Of a stretch of DNA of 64,000 bases, positions 1 through 8,311 are shown piece by piece; within the stretch, counting starts at the first letter, position 1, and every line of letters begins with the position of its first letter. The stretch is from WRDF01 sp031552235 (lineage in GTDB: Bacteria; Bacteroidota; Bacteroidia; Bacteroidales; Rikenellaceae), in NCBI GenBank assembly GCA_031552235.1, contig JAVBMR010000004.1:62001-126000 (forward strand). Direction: 5' to 3'. The notes below the pieces were generated by a model that searched no databases, was not told the origin of the DNA, and worked only from the letters and a program-made list of their open reading frames with translations. A program made the position numbers and the translations under genes.

Positions 1-185
1 ATGTCCTTAGGCAGCATTTCGTACTTGGCCTTCAACTCTTGCGGGCGGCTTTCGCCGAAAATGCGCAGCCCAGCCGCATATGCCTCCATGATCGTTTCAG
101 CCGGATGCGTCTTCGAAACCGCAACAAGCGTGACACCTTTGGGTATGGCCCTCTTCAATTCGTCGATCTGTTCTTTCAATTCCAT
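1..185 (-). CDS. YggS/PLPBP-family pyridoxal-phosphate homeostasis protein, 3' part outside the window
   Basis: The reverse strand opens at an ATG (183-185) and reads 61 codons to the window edge with no stop. The peptide contains LVAVSKTHPAE, AYAAGLRIFGESRPQEL and KYEML. That is the N-terminal half of the alanine-racemase-fold YggS/PROSC family, where the Lys of VSKTHP binds PLP and the IFGE(S/N)xxQE stretch follows. Members bind PLP without a known catalytic reaction and buffer vitamin B6 and amino-acid pools. The start is well placed because the family normally begins about 10-20 residues before VAVSK. The gene is divergent from lpdA. Only the N-terminus is visible, so intactness cannot be judged. 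Confidence 0.85.
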   Translation of the reverse strand, partial: MELKEQIDELKRAIPKGVTLVAVSKTHPAETIMEAYAAGLRIFGESRPQELKAKYEMLPKD

Positions 186-228
186 GCGTCTTAATATATT
201 AATAGAGTAAATATAAGCAATATTTTCT

Positions 229-236
229 TATTTTTG
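229..236 (+). promoter_or_regulatory. Candidate -7 box for lpdA
   Basis: TATTTTTG fits the Bacteroidota TAnnTTTG consensus and would give a leader of about 85 nt. No clear -33 TTTG is visible at the usual spacing, so support is moderate. Confidence 0.35.
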
Positions 237-327
237 CTAAATACCGGTGGTCTAAAAGCGCACTCCGGGAGCAATTTACTGACAGCAAACGGGATGCCAT
301 TTTGCCCGCGATAAAAAACAGGAAGAT

Positions 328-1716
328 ATGGATTACGACATTGTAGTGATAGGAAGCGGCCCCGGAGGCTATGTGGCGGCCATTAGGGCGGCGCAACTGG
401 GTAAAAAAGTCGCGGTCGTCGAGCGTGCGGAACTCGGCGGCGTGTGCCTTAACTGGGGCTGTATCCCCACGAAAGCCCTGCTGAAAAGTGCACAGGTATA
501 CGGTTATGCCGCCAATGCCGGCTCGTTCGGCGTGGAGGTCGAGGGCGGCGTAAAGCCCGACATGCCGAAGGTGGTCGCCCGCAGCCGTGCGGTAGCCGAA
601 ACCATGAGCAAAGGCGTGGCTTTTTTGCTGAACAAGAACAAGATAGACGTTATACATGGGCATGCGGTGCTGCTCGATGGAGGCAGGGTAGGAGTTTCCT
701 CGAACGAGGGCGTGGTTGAATATTCGGCGGCTCACATCATCCTCGCCACAGGTGCGCGCCAAAAAGAGATCGCGGCCATTCCGATTGACGGTCATGCGGT
801 TATCAATGCCAAACAGGCGCTTTTGCTCGAACGCGTCCCCGAATCGGTCGTGGTTGTCGGCTCAGGGGCGATAGGGTGCGAATTCGCGTGGTATTTCGCG
901 GCATTAGGCTCGAAAGTGACGCTGATCGAGTATCTGCCCGACATCTTGCCCCTTGAGGACGAGGAGGTTTCGAAGTACATGGACCGCTCGTTCCGGAAAC
1001 TGCGCGCGACGGTCATGACGTCGGCTGCGGTCAAATCTGTCGCTGTGAAAGACGGCCGGTGCCTGATCGAGGTCGAAAGCGCGAAATGCATGCAAATCAT
1101 TGAAAGCGAGATAGTTTTGTCGGCAGTCGGGATAAATGCCAACATCGAGGGAATCGGTCTGGAAGCCGCCGGAGTGGCCTCGGCGAACGGCAAAATAACC
1201 GTAGACGAATTTTACAGGACGAATATGCCCGGGGTCTATGCCGTAGGCGATATCGTCCCCGGTCCGGCACTTGCCCACGTGGCCTCGGCCGAGGCGATAT
1301 GCTGTGTCGAAAAAATATGTGGCCTTGAGCCGGAGCCTGTTGACTACGCCACCATCCCCTCGTGCGTATACACAGCGCCAGAGGTCGCCTCGGTGGGCAT
1401 CACGGAAAAGCAGGCGAGGGGAAACGGGTTAGAGGTGCGCATAGGGAAATTCCTGTTCACAGCATCGGGCAAGGCCGCTTCGGCAGGCGACCGCGACGGG
1501 TTCGTGAAGTTGATATTCGACGCCGCCACCGACAAATTGCTCGGTGCGCATATGGTCGGCGCCAACGTGACCGAGATGGTCGCGGAGCTGACCCTGGCGA
1601 AGCGGACTGGTGTGATATCGCATATCCTGGCCCGCACCATCCACCCCCATCCGACAATGGGCGAGGCGATAAGCGAAGCGGCGGAAGCCGCAACCGGACA
1701 GGCGATACATTTATAA
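328..1716 (+). CDS. lpdA: Dihydrolipoyl dehydrogenase (E3)
   Basis: A 462-residue flavoprotein that reoxidises dihydrolipoamide with NAD+ in 2-oxoacid dehydrogenase or glycine-cleavage complexes. Visible are the FAD dinucleotide motif VIGSGPGGYVAA near residue 8, the redox-active disulfide in GGVCLNWGCIPTKAL (about 37-51), the NAD-binding VVGSGAIGCEFA (about 175), the second FAD motif VYAVGDI (about 305), and the C-terminal dimerisation segment ending in HPHPTMGEA with the catalytic His. Length is normal. The start has a good ribosome site (AGGA, 5 nt before ATG). No lipoyl or E1/E2 genes are adjacent, so the partner complex is unknown. Confidence 0.95.
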   Translation: MDYDIVVIGSGPGGYVAAIRAAQLGKKVAVVERAELGGVCLNWGCIPTKALLKSAQVYGYAANAGSFGVEVEGGVKPDMPKVVARSRAVAETMSKGVAFLLNKNKIDVIHGHAVLLDGGRVGVSSNEGVVEYSAAHIILATGARQKEIAAIPIDGHAVINAKQALLLERVPESVVVVGSGAIGCEFAWYFAALGSKVTLIEYLPDILPLEDEEVSKYMDRSFRKLRATVMTSAAVKSVAVKDGRCLIEVESAKCMQIIESEIVLSAVGINANIEGIGLEAAGVASANGKITVDEFYRTNMPGVYAVGDIVPGPALAHVASAEAICCVEKICGLEPEPVDYATIPSCVYTAPEVASVGITEKQARGNGLEVRIGKFLFTASGKAASAGDRDGFVKLIFDAATDKLLGAHMVGANVTEMVAELTLAKRTGVISHILARTIHPHPTMGEAISEAAEAATGQAIHL

Positions 1717-1722
1717 TCTTAG

Positions 1723-1747
1723 CGGGGCGGCACTTTGTGCCACCCCG
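1723..1747. terminator. Hairpin just after lpdA
   Basis: CGGGGCGGCAC and GTGCCACCCCG pair around a TTT loop with one C/A mismatch on plus, which becomes a G-U pair on minus. It starts 7 bp after the lpdA stop, but no strong T-run follows, so intrinsic termination is uncertain. Confidence 0.45.
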
Positions 1748-1794
1748 TGGAATGTAGCGACAGCACAAGGCAGTCGCAGCCTTAATTTACAGAA

Positions 1795-1935
1795 TTATCC
1801 ATTTTAGTCGTGTATTTACGTTTCGGCTTGCTTTGCAAGCCGTCGGCCCGCAACCACCCTGAGCGGAGGGCTGAATGATATTCACCCCCCCCGCTGGCCG
1901 CAGCCGGCAAAACCGAACACGACTAAAAGGGATAA
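1795..1935. repeat. 141-bp element bounded by 19-bp inverted repeats (MITE-like or structured RNA)
   Basis: The left end (1795-1813) and the reverse complement of the right end (1917-1935) match at 18 of 19 positions (TTATCC-A/C-TTTTAGTCGTGT). Inside lie three further hairpins: CGGCTTGC-TTT-GCAAGCCG (1824-1842), an imperfect AGCGGAGGG/CCCCGCT arm pair containing TGAAT-GAT-ATTCA (1862-1895), and GCTGGC-CGCA-GCCGGC (1893-1908). No ORF of note is inside. It sits between the convergent lpdA and galK. Nested hairpins within terminal repeats fit a small non-autonomous element or a folded RNA. No clear target-site duplication is seen. Confidence 0.5.
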
Positions 1936-1994
1936 GCCTGATAATTTACAACCGTGAAAATAAATACATTGCTGCCAAAAATATCGAGTAGATT

Positions 1995-3140
1995 TTACTC
2001 TATTTTCCTCGCACCGTCGCTGATCACGACGTCGATCACGCGCGGCAGGACACCGAACTCCGCCCTGAACCTTGCCATCACGTCGTTGATATAGCTGGTA
2101 TAGGCGTCGTTCTCCACGAGGCCGATGACGCATCCGCCGAAGCCTCCGCCCATCATCCTCGCACCCAGCACGCCCGGATGCTGACGGGCGATATCCACGA
2201 TGAAGTCCAATTCCCTGCAACTCACCTCGTATTCTTTGCTCAGGCCGTCGTGCGAGCCATACATTTTTTGGCCGAAAGCCGCGTAGTCGCCTTTTTTCAG
2301 GGCTTCGCAGCCGTCTAACAGGCGTTGGTTTTCGTTGATGACAAAAGCGCACCGACGATAGACCACTTCCGACATCTCCGCCTTGTAGCAGTCGAGCAAT
2401 TTCATGTCTATGTCGCGGAGGCTAAGTATGTTCTCTACATGTTTCGCCACAACATAAACGCCTTTTTCGCATTGCTCGCGGCGGATATTGTACTCCGAGG
2501 AGGCCAGCGAATGCTTTACCATCGTGTCTATAAGCACGAGGCGCTTGCCCTCGGGGTTGAACGGCACCATCTCGAACTCCAGCGAACGGCAGTCGAGCTT
2601 AATGACCTGCCCGGCCTTGCCGAACAGCGACGCGAACTGGTCCATGATGCCGCAGCGCACCCCGGCGTAGTTGTGTTCGGTCATCTGGCCGATCCTCGCA
2701 AGGTCGGCACGCGAAAAGCCGCAGTCGTATATCTCGTTGAGCGCGAATGCGAAAACGCTTTCGAGTGCGGCGGACGAAGAAACGCCTGCACCTAAGGGTA
2801 CGTCGCCGCCGAACACGCAGTCGAAGCCATCGACAGCAGCGCCGCGCTTACGCATCTCCTGCACGACCCCGAATATGTATTTCGCCCACTGCCTGTCGGG
2901 GTTTTCGCCGTCGAGGTCGAGGCTCATCTCAGTGTCGTAGTCTATTGAATATATCCTTGCATTGAGGGCCTTGTTCGGCCTGATCGCCAAATATATAGCT
3001 TTGTCTATGGCGCCTGGGAGAACGAAGCCCAGATTGTAGTCGGTATGTTCGCCTATGAGGTTAACGCGGCCGGGCGCGGCGTAAATCTCAGCGCCCCCGC
3101 CAAAGCGTTTCTTGAACTCATGCTTCAGATGATTGATCAT
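1995..3140 (-). CDS. galK: Galactokinase
   Basis: A 381-residue GHMP kinase that phosphorylates galactose at C1 in the Leloir pathway. The galactokinase signature GRVNLIGEHTDYN is at about 24-36, the ATP-binding PLGAGVSSSAALE at about 115-127 and the GHMP motif 3 GGGFGGC at about 335. Length matches the family. It begins 19 bp after truA on the same strand, so the two are probably co-transcribed. No galT, galE or transporter lies nearby. A small hairpin (GAGTA/TACTC, 1986-2000) overlaps the stop codon and is followed on the minus strand by a short T-run, so it may be a weak terminator. Confidence 0.95.
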   Translation of the reverse strand: MINHLKHEFKKRFGGGAEIYAAPGRVNLIGEHTDYNLGFVLPGAIDKAIYLAIRPNKALNARIYSIDYDTEMSLDLDGENPDRQWAKYIFGVVQEMRKRGAAVDGFDCVFGGDVPLGAGVSSSAALESVFAFALNEIYDCGFSRADLARIGQMTEHNYAGVRCGIMDQFASLFGKAGQVIKLDCRSLEFEMVPFNPEGKRLVLIDTMVKHSLASSEYNIRREQCEKGVYVVAKHVENILSLRDIDMKLLDCYKAEMSEVVYRRCAFVINENQRLLDGCEALKKGDYAAFGQKMYGSHDGLSKEYEVSCRELDFIVDIARQHPGVLGARMMGGGFGGCVIGLVENDAYTSYINDVMARFRAEFGVLPRVIDVVISDGARKIE

Positions 3141-3159
3141 AATCGCTTGTTTTATATAT

Positions 3160-3918
3160 TTATACTATGATTTTACGAAATACGTCGTTTGGATATTTCA
3201 CGTCGGTAAGAAACAAACCCTGTGCCGGAGCCGAGTTGGTCGCACGGGAAAGGTCGCGGCTGCGCACGATCTCGCCGAATTCTTCGGCAGTTATTTTGCC
3301 GCGCCCGACATCCACGAGAGTGCCGGTTATGGAGCGAACCATGTTGCGCAGAAAACGGTCGGCCCGGATCGTGAACACCAGCATGTCGCCGCGCCGCGCC
3401 CATTCGGCGGTGGTTACGTCGCAAATATTCGTCTTGTTTCCCGAGCCCAATTTCCCGAATGTCGTGAAATCTTCGGTCGAGAGCAGTATCTCCGCCGCCT
3501 CGTTCATGGCCTCCACGTCCAGCTCGCCCTTGAATATCCATGCGGTTTCGCGCACGAACGGATTTTTAACCAGCGAGATATAGTATTTATACTCGCGGCT
3601 CACTGCATCGAAACGCGCGTGCGCCGTATCGGCCACCAGGCTGACGCGACTGACGGCGATGTCCGGCGGAAGCATGGAATTGAGGTGGTATGCGAAATCT
3701 GCGGGGTCGGGGATCGGGTTCGCGCAGTCGAAATGCGCCACATAATATGCCGCGTGAACGCCGGTATCGGTACGTCCCGCACCCGTAACGGCTGCATCCT
3801 CGCGCAAAAGTTTTGTCATGGAATCTTCGAGCGACTGCTGCACCGATGGTGCGTTGTCCTGGCGCTGCCACCCGTTATAGGCCGTACCCTTGTATGATAA
3901 CTCCATGAAATAGCGCAT
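3160..3918 (-). CDS. truA: tRNA pseudouridine(38-40) synthase
   Basis: It isomerises U38-U40 in the anticodon arm of many tRNAs. The protein reads MRYFMELSYKGTAYNGWQRQ with the catalytic aspartate in GAGRTDTGVHA (about residue 52) and the FRAxxFLRNMVR-like segment DRFLRNMVRSITG near 205. I place the start at 3918 rather than the longer open frame to 3972, because family members begin with the (M)RYF.ELSYKGT strand and a -7 box lies just upstream at 3961-3968. The result is 252 residues, a normal length. It precedes galK and is divergent from dapB. Confidence 0.93.
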   Translation of the reverse strand: MRYFMELSYKGTAYNGWQRQDNAPSVQQSLEDSMTKLLREDAAVTGAGRTDTGVHAAYYVAHFDCANPIPDPADFAYHLNSMLPPDIAVSRVSLVADTAHARFDAVSREYKYYISLVKNPFVRETAWIFKGELDVEAMNEAAEILLSTEDFTTFGKLGSGNKTNICDVTTAEWARRGDMLVFTIRADRFLRNMVRSITGTLVDVGRGKITAEEFGEIVRSRDLSRATNSAPAQGLFLTDVKYPNDVFRKIIV

Positions 3919-3960
3919 GATCGTATGGTATTTTAAGCGGCGGTTTTGCCCTATCGAAAA

Positions 3961-3968
3961 CAAAGATA
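3961..3968 (-). promoter_or_regulatory. -7 box for truA-galK
   Basis: On the minus strand this reads TATCTTTG, a full match to TAnnTTTG, about 43 nt before the chosen truA ATG. It also argues against a truA start at 3972. Confidence 0.55.
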
Positions 3969-4031
3969 GCAATGCAAAACCTCAAAAAAGACTATTTTAT
4001 ACGAAATTATTAAAAATTCGGCGCAAACGAC

Positions 4032-4039
4032 TATCTTTG
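4032..4039 (+). promoter_or_regulatory. -7 box for dapB
   Basis: TATCTTTG, a full match to the Bacteroidota -7 consensus, 43 nt before the dapB ATG. Together with the box at 3961-3968 it makes a divergent promoter pair. Confidence 0.6.
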
Positions 4040-4082
4040 TGTGATGTTCGGGTAAATCCGAAAACCACTTTAAAAACAACCG

Positions 4083-4805
4083 ATGAAAACAGTAATTATA
4101 GGCTATGGGAAGATGGGGAAGGAGATCGAAAAGATCCTCCTCGGACGCGGACACGAAATTGTGCTCATAGTCGACGAAAACAATACGGCGGACTTGAATC
4201 CCGACAACCTCAAACGGCTCGGCGCCGAGGTGGCGATAGAATTCTCGACCCCCGACACGGCCTACGGCAACATCATGACATGCCTCAGGTCAGGCGTGGG
4301 GATAGTGTGCGGCACGACCGGATGGCTGGGGAAGTTCGACGAAGTGAAGAACGTCTGCGAACAGCAGAACGGCACATTTTTCTATGCCTCTAATTACAGC
4401 GTGGGGGTCAACATCATGTTCCGCATGAGCGAAAAGCTGGCGCAGATGATGAACCCGTTCCCGCAGTACGACGTGACGCTGGAAGAGGTTCACCACACGC
4501 AGAAGAAAGACGCCCCCAGCGGTACGGCCATCACGATCGCCGAAGGCATCATCGAAAACCTCGACCGCAAGCAGAGGTGGGTGGGCGAAACCACCACGAC
4601 ACCCGAAGAATTGGAAGTTGTGGCCATACGCCGCAGCGTCGTGCCGGGCATCCACACGGTGACTTACGAATCGGAAGAGGATTTCATAACAATAACGCAC
4701 AGCGCCAAGAACCGCAAAGGACTTGCCATGGGCGCGGTACTGGCCTCGGAGTTCATCTGCGGCAAAAAAGGCGTCTATTCGATGGCCGACATGTTGGGTT
4801 TTTAA
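4083..4805 (+). CDS. dapB: 4-hydroxy-tetrahydrodipicolinate reductase
   Basis: It catalyses the NAD(P)H-dependent step from HTPA to tetrahydrodipicolinate in the lysine/diaminopimelate pathway, feeding peptidoglycan synthesis. Visible are the Rossmann motif IIGYGKMGKEI at the N-terminus, CGTTGW (about 78) and the catalytic/substrate segment EEVHHTQKKDAPSGTA (about 134-149). At 240 residues it has normal length for the Bacteroidota type. It is first in a plus-strand run with lepB, whose ATG lies 14 nt after the stop. Confidence 0.95.
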   Translation: MKTVIIGYGKMGKEIEKILLGRGHEIVLIVDENNTADLNPDNLKRLGAEVAIEFSTPDTAYGNIMTCLRSGVGIVCGTTGWLGKFDEVKNVCEQQNGTFFYASNYSVGVNIMFRMSEKLAQMMNPFPQYDVTLEEVHHTQKKDAPSGTAITIAEGIIENLDRKQRWVGETTTTPEELEVVAIRRSVVPGIHTVTYESEEDFITITHSAKNRKGLAMGAVLASEFICGKKGVYSMADMLGF

Positions 4806-4819
4806 AGTAAATATTGAAA

Positions 4820-6217
4820 ATGGATAGGATAAAACAATTCTGGAGCTGCAAGTGGGTTAAGTTCGCTGTCGTCTCCGTCATATACATATTGCTGGCCGTG
4901 GTCTGGACAGGGAATCCGTGGATGCTTCTGGGCGTGCCGGTAATCTTCGACATATACATATCGAAATTCTTCTACCGCTTCGTCGGCCAGTACCACAGGC
5001 GATTGGTCGAAAAAAACAAGACTTACCGTAAGGTGTGGGGCTGGATCGAGGCGATAGTCTTCGCCGTGGTGGTGGTGACGCTGCTGAAATACTTCGTGTT
5101 CGCGATGTACGTCATCCCGACCGGTTCGATGGAGAAATCGCTGCTCATTGGCGACTACCTTTGGGTAAGCAAGCTCGCTTACGGCCCGATGGTGCCGAAT
5201 ACGCCCATCTCGTTCCCGCTGGTACACAATACCATGCCATTTTCCACGACTAAAAAATCATACTCTGAAGCCATTTCGTGGCCCTATCATAGGCTCAAAG
5301 GTTTCGGTAAGGTCGAGCGCGGCGACGCAGTGGTGTTCCATTTCCCGGCGGGCGACACTGTGCTTCTGGGCAAGATGGACGGCTATTATTACAGCGACCT
5401 GAGGGAATACCAGACGCTGTACGGCGAAAAGCAAGGCCGCGAAAACCTGCACGCCAGATATAAGGTCATTTCGCATCCGGTGGACAAGCGCGAAAATTAT
5501 GTGAAGCGCTGCGTCGGCATTCCCGGCGACACGATCCGCATAGCCGCATCGGAGCTTTTTGTTAACGGCAAGATGTTCAGCGACATACCCGGGTTGCAGC
5601 AAAACTACTATGTGCAGGCCAGCGCGCCGATAAACCCCAAAGCGCTTGAAGAGATGGGCATAGCGCAATCCGATATCCACATGCAGCACTACGAAAATGG
5701 CAATGTGTTGTACCAATGGCTGCCGCTGACAAAGAAGAACTTCGAACGGATCAAGGGTATGAGTAATGTTTTGGGGTCTGTGCCGGCGATATCGGACGAG
5801 GCCGATCCGGATATATTCCCTTACGATACAGTGAATTATCCGTGGAATGTGGATAACTTCGGCCCCCTGTGGATTCCGAAAAAAGGCGCGACTGTGGCCA
5901 TCACACGCGAATCGATACCGCTCTACAAGGATATTATCGAGCGCTACGAAGGCAACAGCCTCGAAGTGCGCGACAGCATAATATACATAAACGGCGAGCA
6001 GGCTGACAGTTACACATTCAAGATGGATTACTTCTTCATGATGGGTGATAACCGCCATAACTCGCTCGATTCCAGGTTCTGGGGCTTCGTGCCGGAAGAC
6101 CACATCGTGGGCAAGCCGAGGTTCGTGCTGATATCGACCGACAGGGAGAAACGATTCCCGGCCAACATCAGGTGGGGTAGGATGTTCACATGGGTGAAAG
6201 GCGCTAAGGCTGAGTAA
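4820..6217 (+). CDS. lepB: Signal peptidase I, large Bacteroidota form
   Basis: A membrane serine protease that removes signal peptides from exported proteins. The catalytic Ser103 lies in VIPTGSMEKSLLIGD and the general-base Lys229 in YVKRCVGIPGD. The C-terminal box MGDNRHNSLDSRFWGFV is present. Two hydrophobic stretches (about 13-48) and a third at about 74-97 anchor it, with the catalytic domain outside. At 465 residues it is larger than E. coli LepB because of a long insert between the conserved boxes, as is common in Bacteroidetes. I start at the ATG at 4820; an in-frame TTG lies two codons upstream at 4814. Confidence 0.93.
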   Translation: MDRIKQFWSCKWVKFAVVSVIYILLAVVWTGNPWMLLGVPVIFDIYISKFFYRFVGQYHRRLVEKNKTYRKVWGWIEAIVFAVVVVTLLKYFVFAMYVIPTGSMEKSLLIGDYLWVSKLAYGPMVPNTPISFPLVHNTMPFSTTKKSYSEAISWPYHRLKGFGKVERGDAVVFHFPAGDTVLLGKMDGYYYSDLREYQTLYGEKQGRENLHARYKVISHPVDKRENYVKRCVGIPGDTIRIAASELFVNGKMFSDIPGLQQNYYVQASAPINPKALEEMGIAQSDIHMQHYENGNVLYQWLPLTKKNFERIKGMSNVLGSVPAISDEADPDIFPYDTVNYPWNVDNFGPLWIPKKGATVAITRESIPLYKDIIERYEGNSLEVRDSIIYINGEQADSYTFKMDYFFMMGDNRHNSLDSRFWGFVPEDHIVGKPRFVLISTDREKRFPANIRWGRMFTWVKGAKAE

Positions 6218-6226
6218 TTTGCGTCT

Positions 6227-6829
6227 ATGATAACCGACCTGTACAAAACGATCGGGGAGGCGGCCGACACGGCGGTCAGGGAGCGGAGCAGTAAGTTCTA
6301 CGCGTTCGCATGGCCTGTGAGCAGCGAGGAGGAAGTCAAGGCGCATCTGGACGGCCTGCGGAAAAAATACTACGACGCCACGCACCATTGTTACGCGTGG
6401 CGGATGGGGCCGGGAGGTGAGCTGAGCCGCGCGAACGACGACGGCGAACCCTCGGGAACGGCAGGCAAACCCATACTCGGGCAGATATTGTCGGCGGAAT
6501 TGACGGACATCCTTATCGTAGTGGTAAGGTATTTCGGCGGGACGAAATTGGGTGTGCCGGGACTGATCGCCGCATACAAAGATGCCGCCCGCGAAGTCAT
6601 CGAAGTTTGCCGGATCATAGAAAAGACTGTGGATGTTGGTTTTACGGTCAAGGTTCCGTATGAGGCGATGAATGGCGTGATGAGGGTCATGAAGGAGATG
6701 GAGCCCAAGGTACTGTCGCAAAATTTCGACAACGTTTGCGAGATAAGGCTGTCGATACGGGCGGGGCAGGCCGAAGAACTGTACGAGCGGCTGAGGAAAT
6801 GCGAAGGGGCGGAAGTGGATAGGGATTGA
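6227..6829 (+). CDS. YigZ/IMPACT-family protein
   Basis: A 200-residue UPF0029 protein. The IMPACT signature reads HHCYAWRMG followed by NDDGEPSGTAGKPIL (about 75-92) and VVRYFGGTKLGVPGLI (about 102-117). The C-terminal domain (about 140-195) resembles the DUF1949 ferredoxin-like fold. In E. coli YigZ the fold suggests nucleic-acid binding; the bacterial function is not settled. It starts 9 nt after lepB and probably belongs to the dapB-lepB unit. No SD is evident. Confidence 0.88.
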   Translation: MITDLYKTIGEAADTAVRERSSKFYAFAWPVSSEEEVKAHLDGLRKKYYDATHHCYAWRMGPGGELSRANDDGEPSGTAGKPILGQILSAELTDILIVVVRYFGGTKLGVPGLIAAYKDAAREVIEVCRIIEKTVDVGFTVKVPYEAMNGVMRVMKEMEPKVLSQNFDNVCEIRLSIRAGQAEELYERLRKCEGAEVDRD

Positions 6830-6890
6830 GTGGTCGATATTTGCAGTAAAGGATCAAGTAAGAGCGAATAAAGTGCTAAAAATTACATAA

Positions 6891-7802
6891 ATGGAGAAAA
6901 AGAACCTTATATCCATTACCGATTTCACGAAGGAAGAGATAATGCGGATCATGGATTTCGCGGCGGATTTCGAGAAAGAGCCTTACCAGCCGTTGCTGAA
7001 CGGCAGGGTCATCGCGTCGCTGTTCTTTGAACCTTCGACACGCACGCGGTTGAGCTTCGAGAGCGCCATCAACCGCCTGGGAGCCAGGGTAATCGGGTTT
7101 TCCGACACCGCCAACACCAGCGTCAGCAAAGGCGAAACGTTCCACGACACCATCATGACCATATCGAACTACTGCGATATGATCGTCATGAGGGACTCGC
7201 GCGAGGGATCGCCGCGCTACGCGAGCGAGATATCAAAGGTTCCGGTCGTAAACGCCGGCGACGGGGCGAACCAGCATCCTTCGCAAACCCTGCTCGACCT
7301 CTACTCGATACGCAAGACGCAGGGCACGCTCGACGGTCTGAATATCATGATGATAGGCGACATGAAATATGGCCGTACGGTCCACTCGCTGTTGCAGGCG
7401 CTTTCGCACTTCAATACGACGTTCACGTTCGTGGCGCCCCCGGAGCTGGAAATGCCGATGGAATACAAGGAATACCTCAGGGAGCGCGGGCTGAAATTCG
7501 AGGAAAAACGGGAGATAGACGAAGCCATAAACTCCGCCGACATCGTGTATATGACCCGCGTGCAGAGGGAGCGGTTCTCCGACCCGATGGAGTACGAAAG
7601 GGTCAAGAATGTGTATGTCCTGCACAACTCGATGCTCGACAAAACCAAGGACAATATGCGCATACTTCATCCGCTGCCGCGTGTGAATGAGATAGATACG
7701 GATGTGGACGACAACCCAAAGGCGTATTATTTCAAACAGACCGAGAACGGGGTGTATGTCCGCATGGCGATAATCAGCTACCTTTTGGGCGCAAAAAAAT
7801 AG
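6891..7802 (+). CDS. pyrB: Aspartate carbamoyltransferase catalytic chain
   Basis: It condenses carbamoyl phosphate with aspartate, the first committed step of pyrimidine synthesis. Diagnostic segments are FFEPSTRTRLSFESA (carbamoyl-phosphate site, about 47-61), HPSQTLLDLYSI (about 131) and HPLPRVNEID (about 262). At 303 residues it matches E. coli PyrB. pyrI follows after 6 nt, so the E. coli-type catalytic/regulatory holoenzyme is likely. No obvious attenuator or UTP-sensing leader is seen in the 61-nt gap before it. Confidence 0.96.
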   Translation: MEKKNLISITDFTKEEIMRIMDFAADFEKEPYQPLLNGRVIASLFFEPSTRTRLSFESAINRLGARVIGFSDTANTSVSKGETFHDTIMTISNYCDMIVMRDSREGSPRYASEISKVPVVNAGDGANQHPSQTLLDLYSIRKTQGTLDGLNIMMIGDMKYGRTVHSLLQALSHFNTTFTFVAPPELEMPMEYKEYLRERGLKFEEKREIDEAINSADIVYMTRVQRERFSDPMEYERVKNVYVLHNSMLDKTKDNMRILHPLPRVNEIDTDVDDNPKAYYFKQTENGVYVRMAIISYLLGAKK

Positions 7803-7808
7803 CAGGCT

Positions 7809-8273
7809 ATGACAAACGAAAAACACATGGAAGTCAGGGCGATAGAGAACGGCACGGTGATAGACCACATACCGGCCGGAAGCCTGTTCAAGATAGTGGA
7901 CATACTCCGCCTGCAAAAGGAGACCAACCGCATCACGATTGGCAACAATCTGGAAAGCAAGCGGATGGGCTCGAAAGCGATCATAAAGATAAACGACCGC
8001 TACTGCAAACCCGAGGAGATCAACCGTATAGCGCTCGTAGCCCCGATGGCGAGGGTCAACATCATTAAGAATTACGAGGTGATCGAAAAATTAATGGTCG
8101 AGGTCCCCACACACGTCGAAGGGTTTGTTAAATGCGCTAACCCACAGTGCATTACCAATCAGCAGCCTGTGAAAACGGCGTTCGAGGTACTCAAGCGCAA
8201 CGACGGACAGATCGCCCTCAAATGCCGGTACTGCGAAAAAACGACCTGGCAGGAATTCGAAATTATAAAGTAG
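7809..8273 (+). CDS. pyrI: Aspartate carbamoyltransferase regulatory chain
   Basis: A 154-residue allosteric subunit that binds CTP/ATP in its N-terminal domain (AIENGTVIDHIPAG, about 8-21) and docks to PyrB through a C-terminal zinc domain. The four zinc cysteines are visible in KCANPQC and LKCRYCEKT. Length equals E. coli PyrI. All hallmarks are intact, so ATCase here is probably feedback regulated. It follows pyrB by 6 nt. Confidence 0.96.
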   Translation: MTNEKHMEVRAIENGTVIDHIPAGSLFKIVDILRLQKETNRITIGNNLESKRMGSKAIIKINDRYCKPEEINRIALVAPMARVNIIKNYEVIEKLMVEVPTHVEGFVKCANPQCITNQQPVKTAFEVLKRNDGQIALKCRYCEKTTWQEFEIIK

Positions 8274-8311
8274 GGAACGCGCGGCCACACAAGACGCGCT
8301 TGGAGCAGGAA

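Noticed and set aside
8147..8311. N-terminal extension of UvrA
   Set aside because: The open frame overlaps pyrI and lacks UvrA similarity; a strong AGGA and ATG at 8312 mark the real start.
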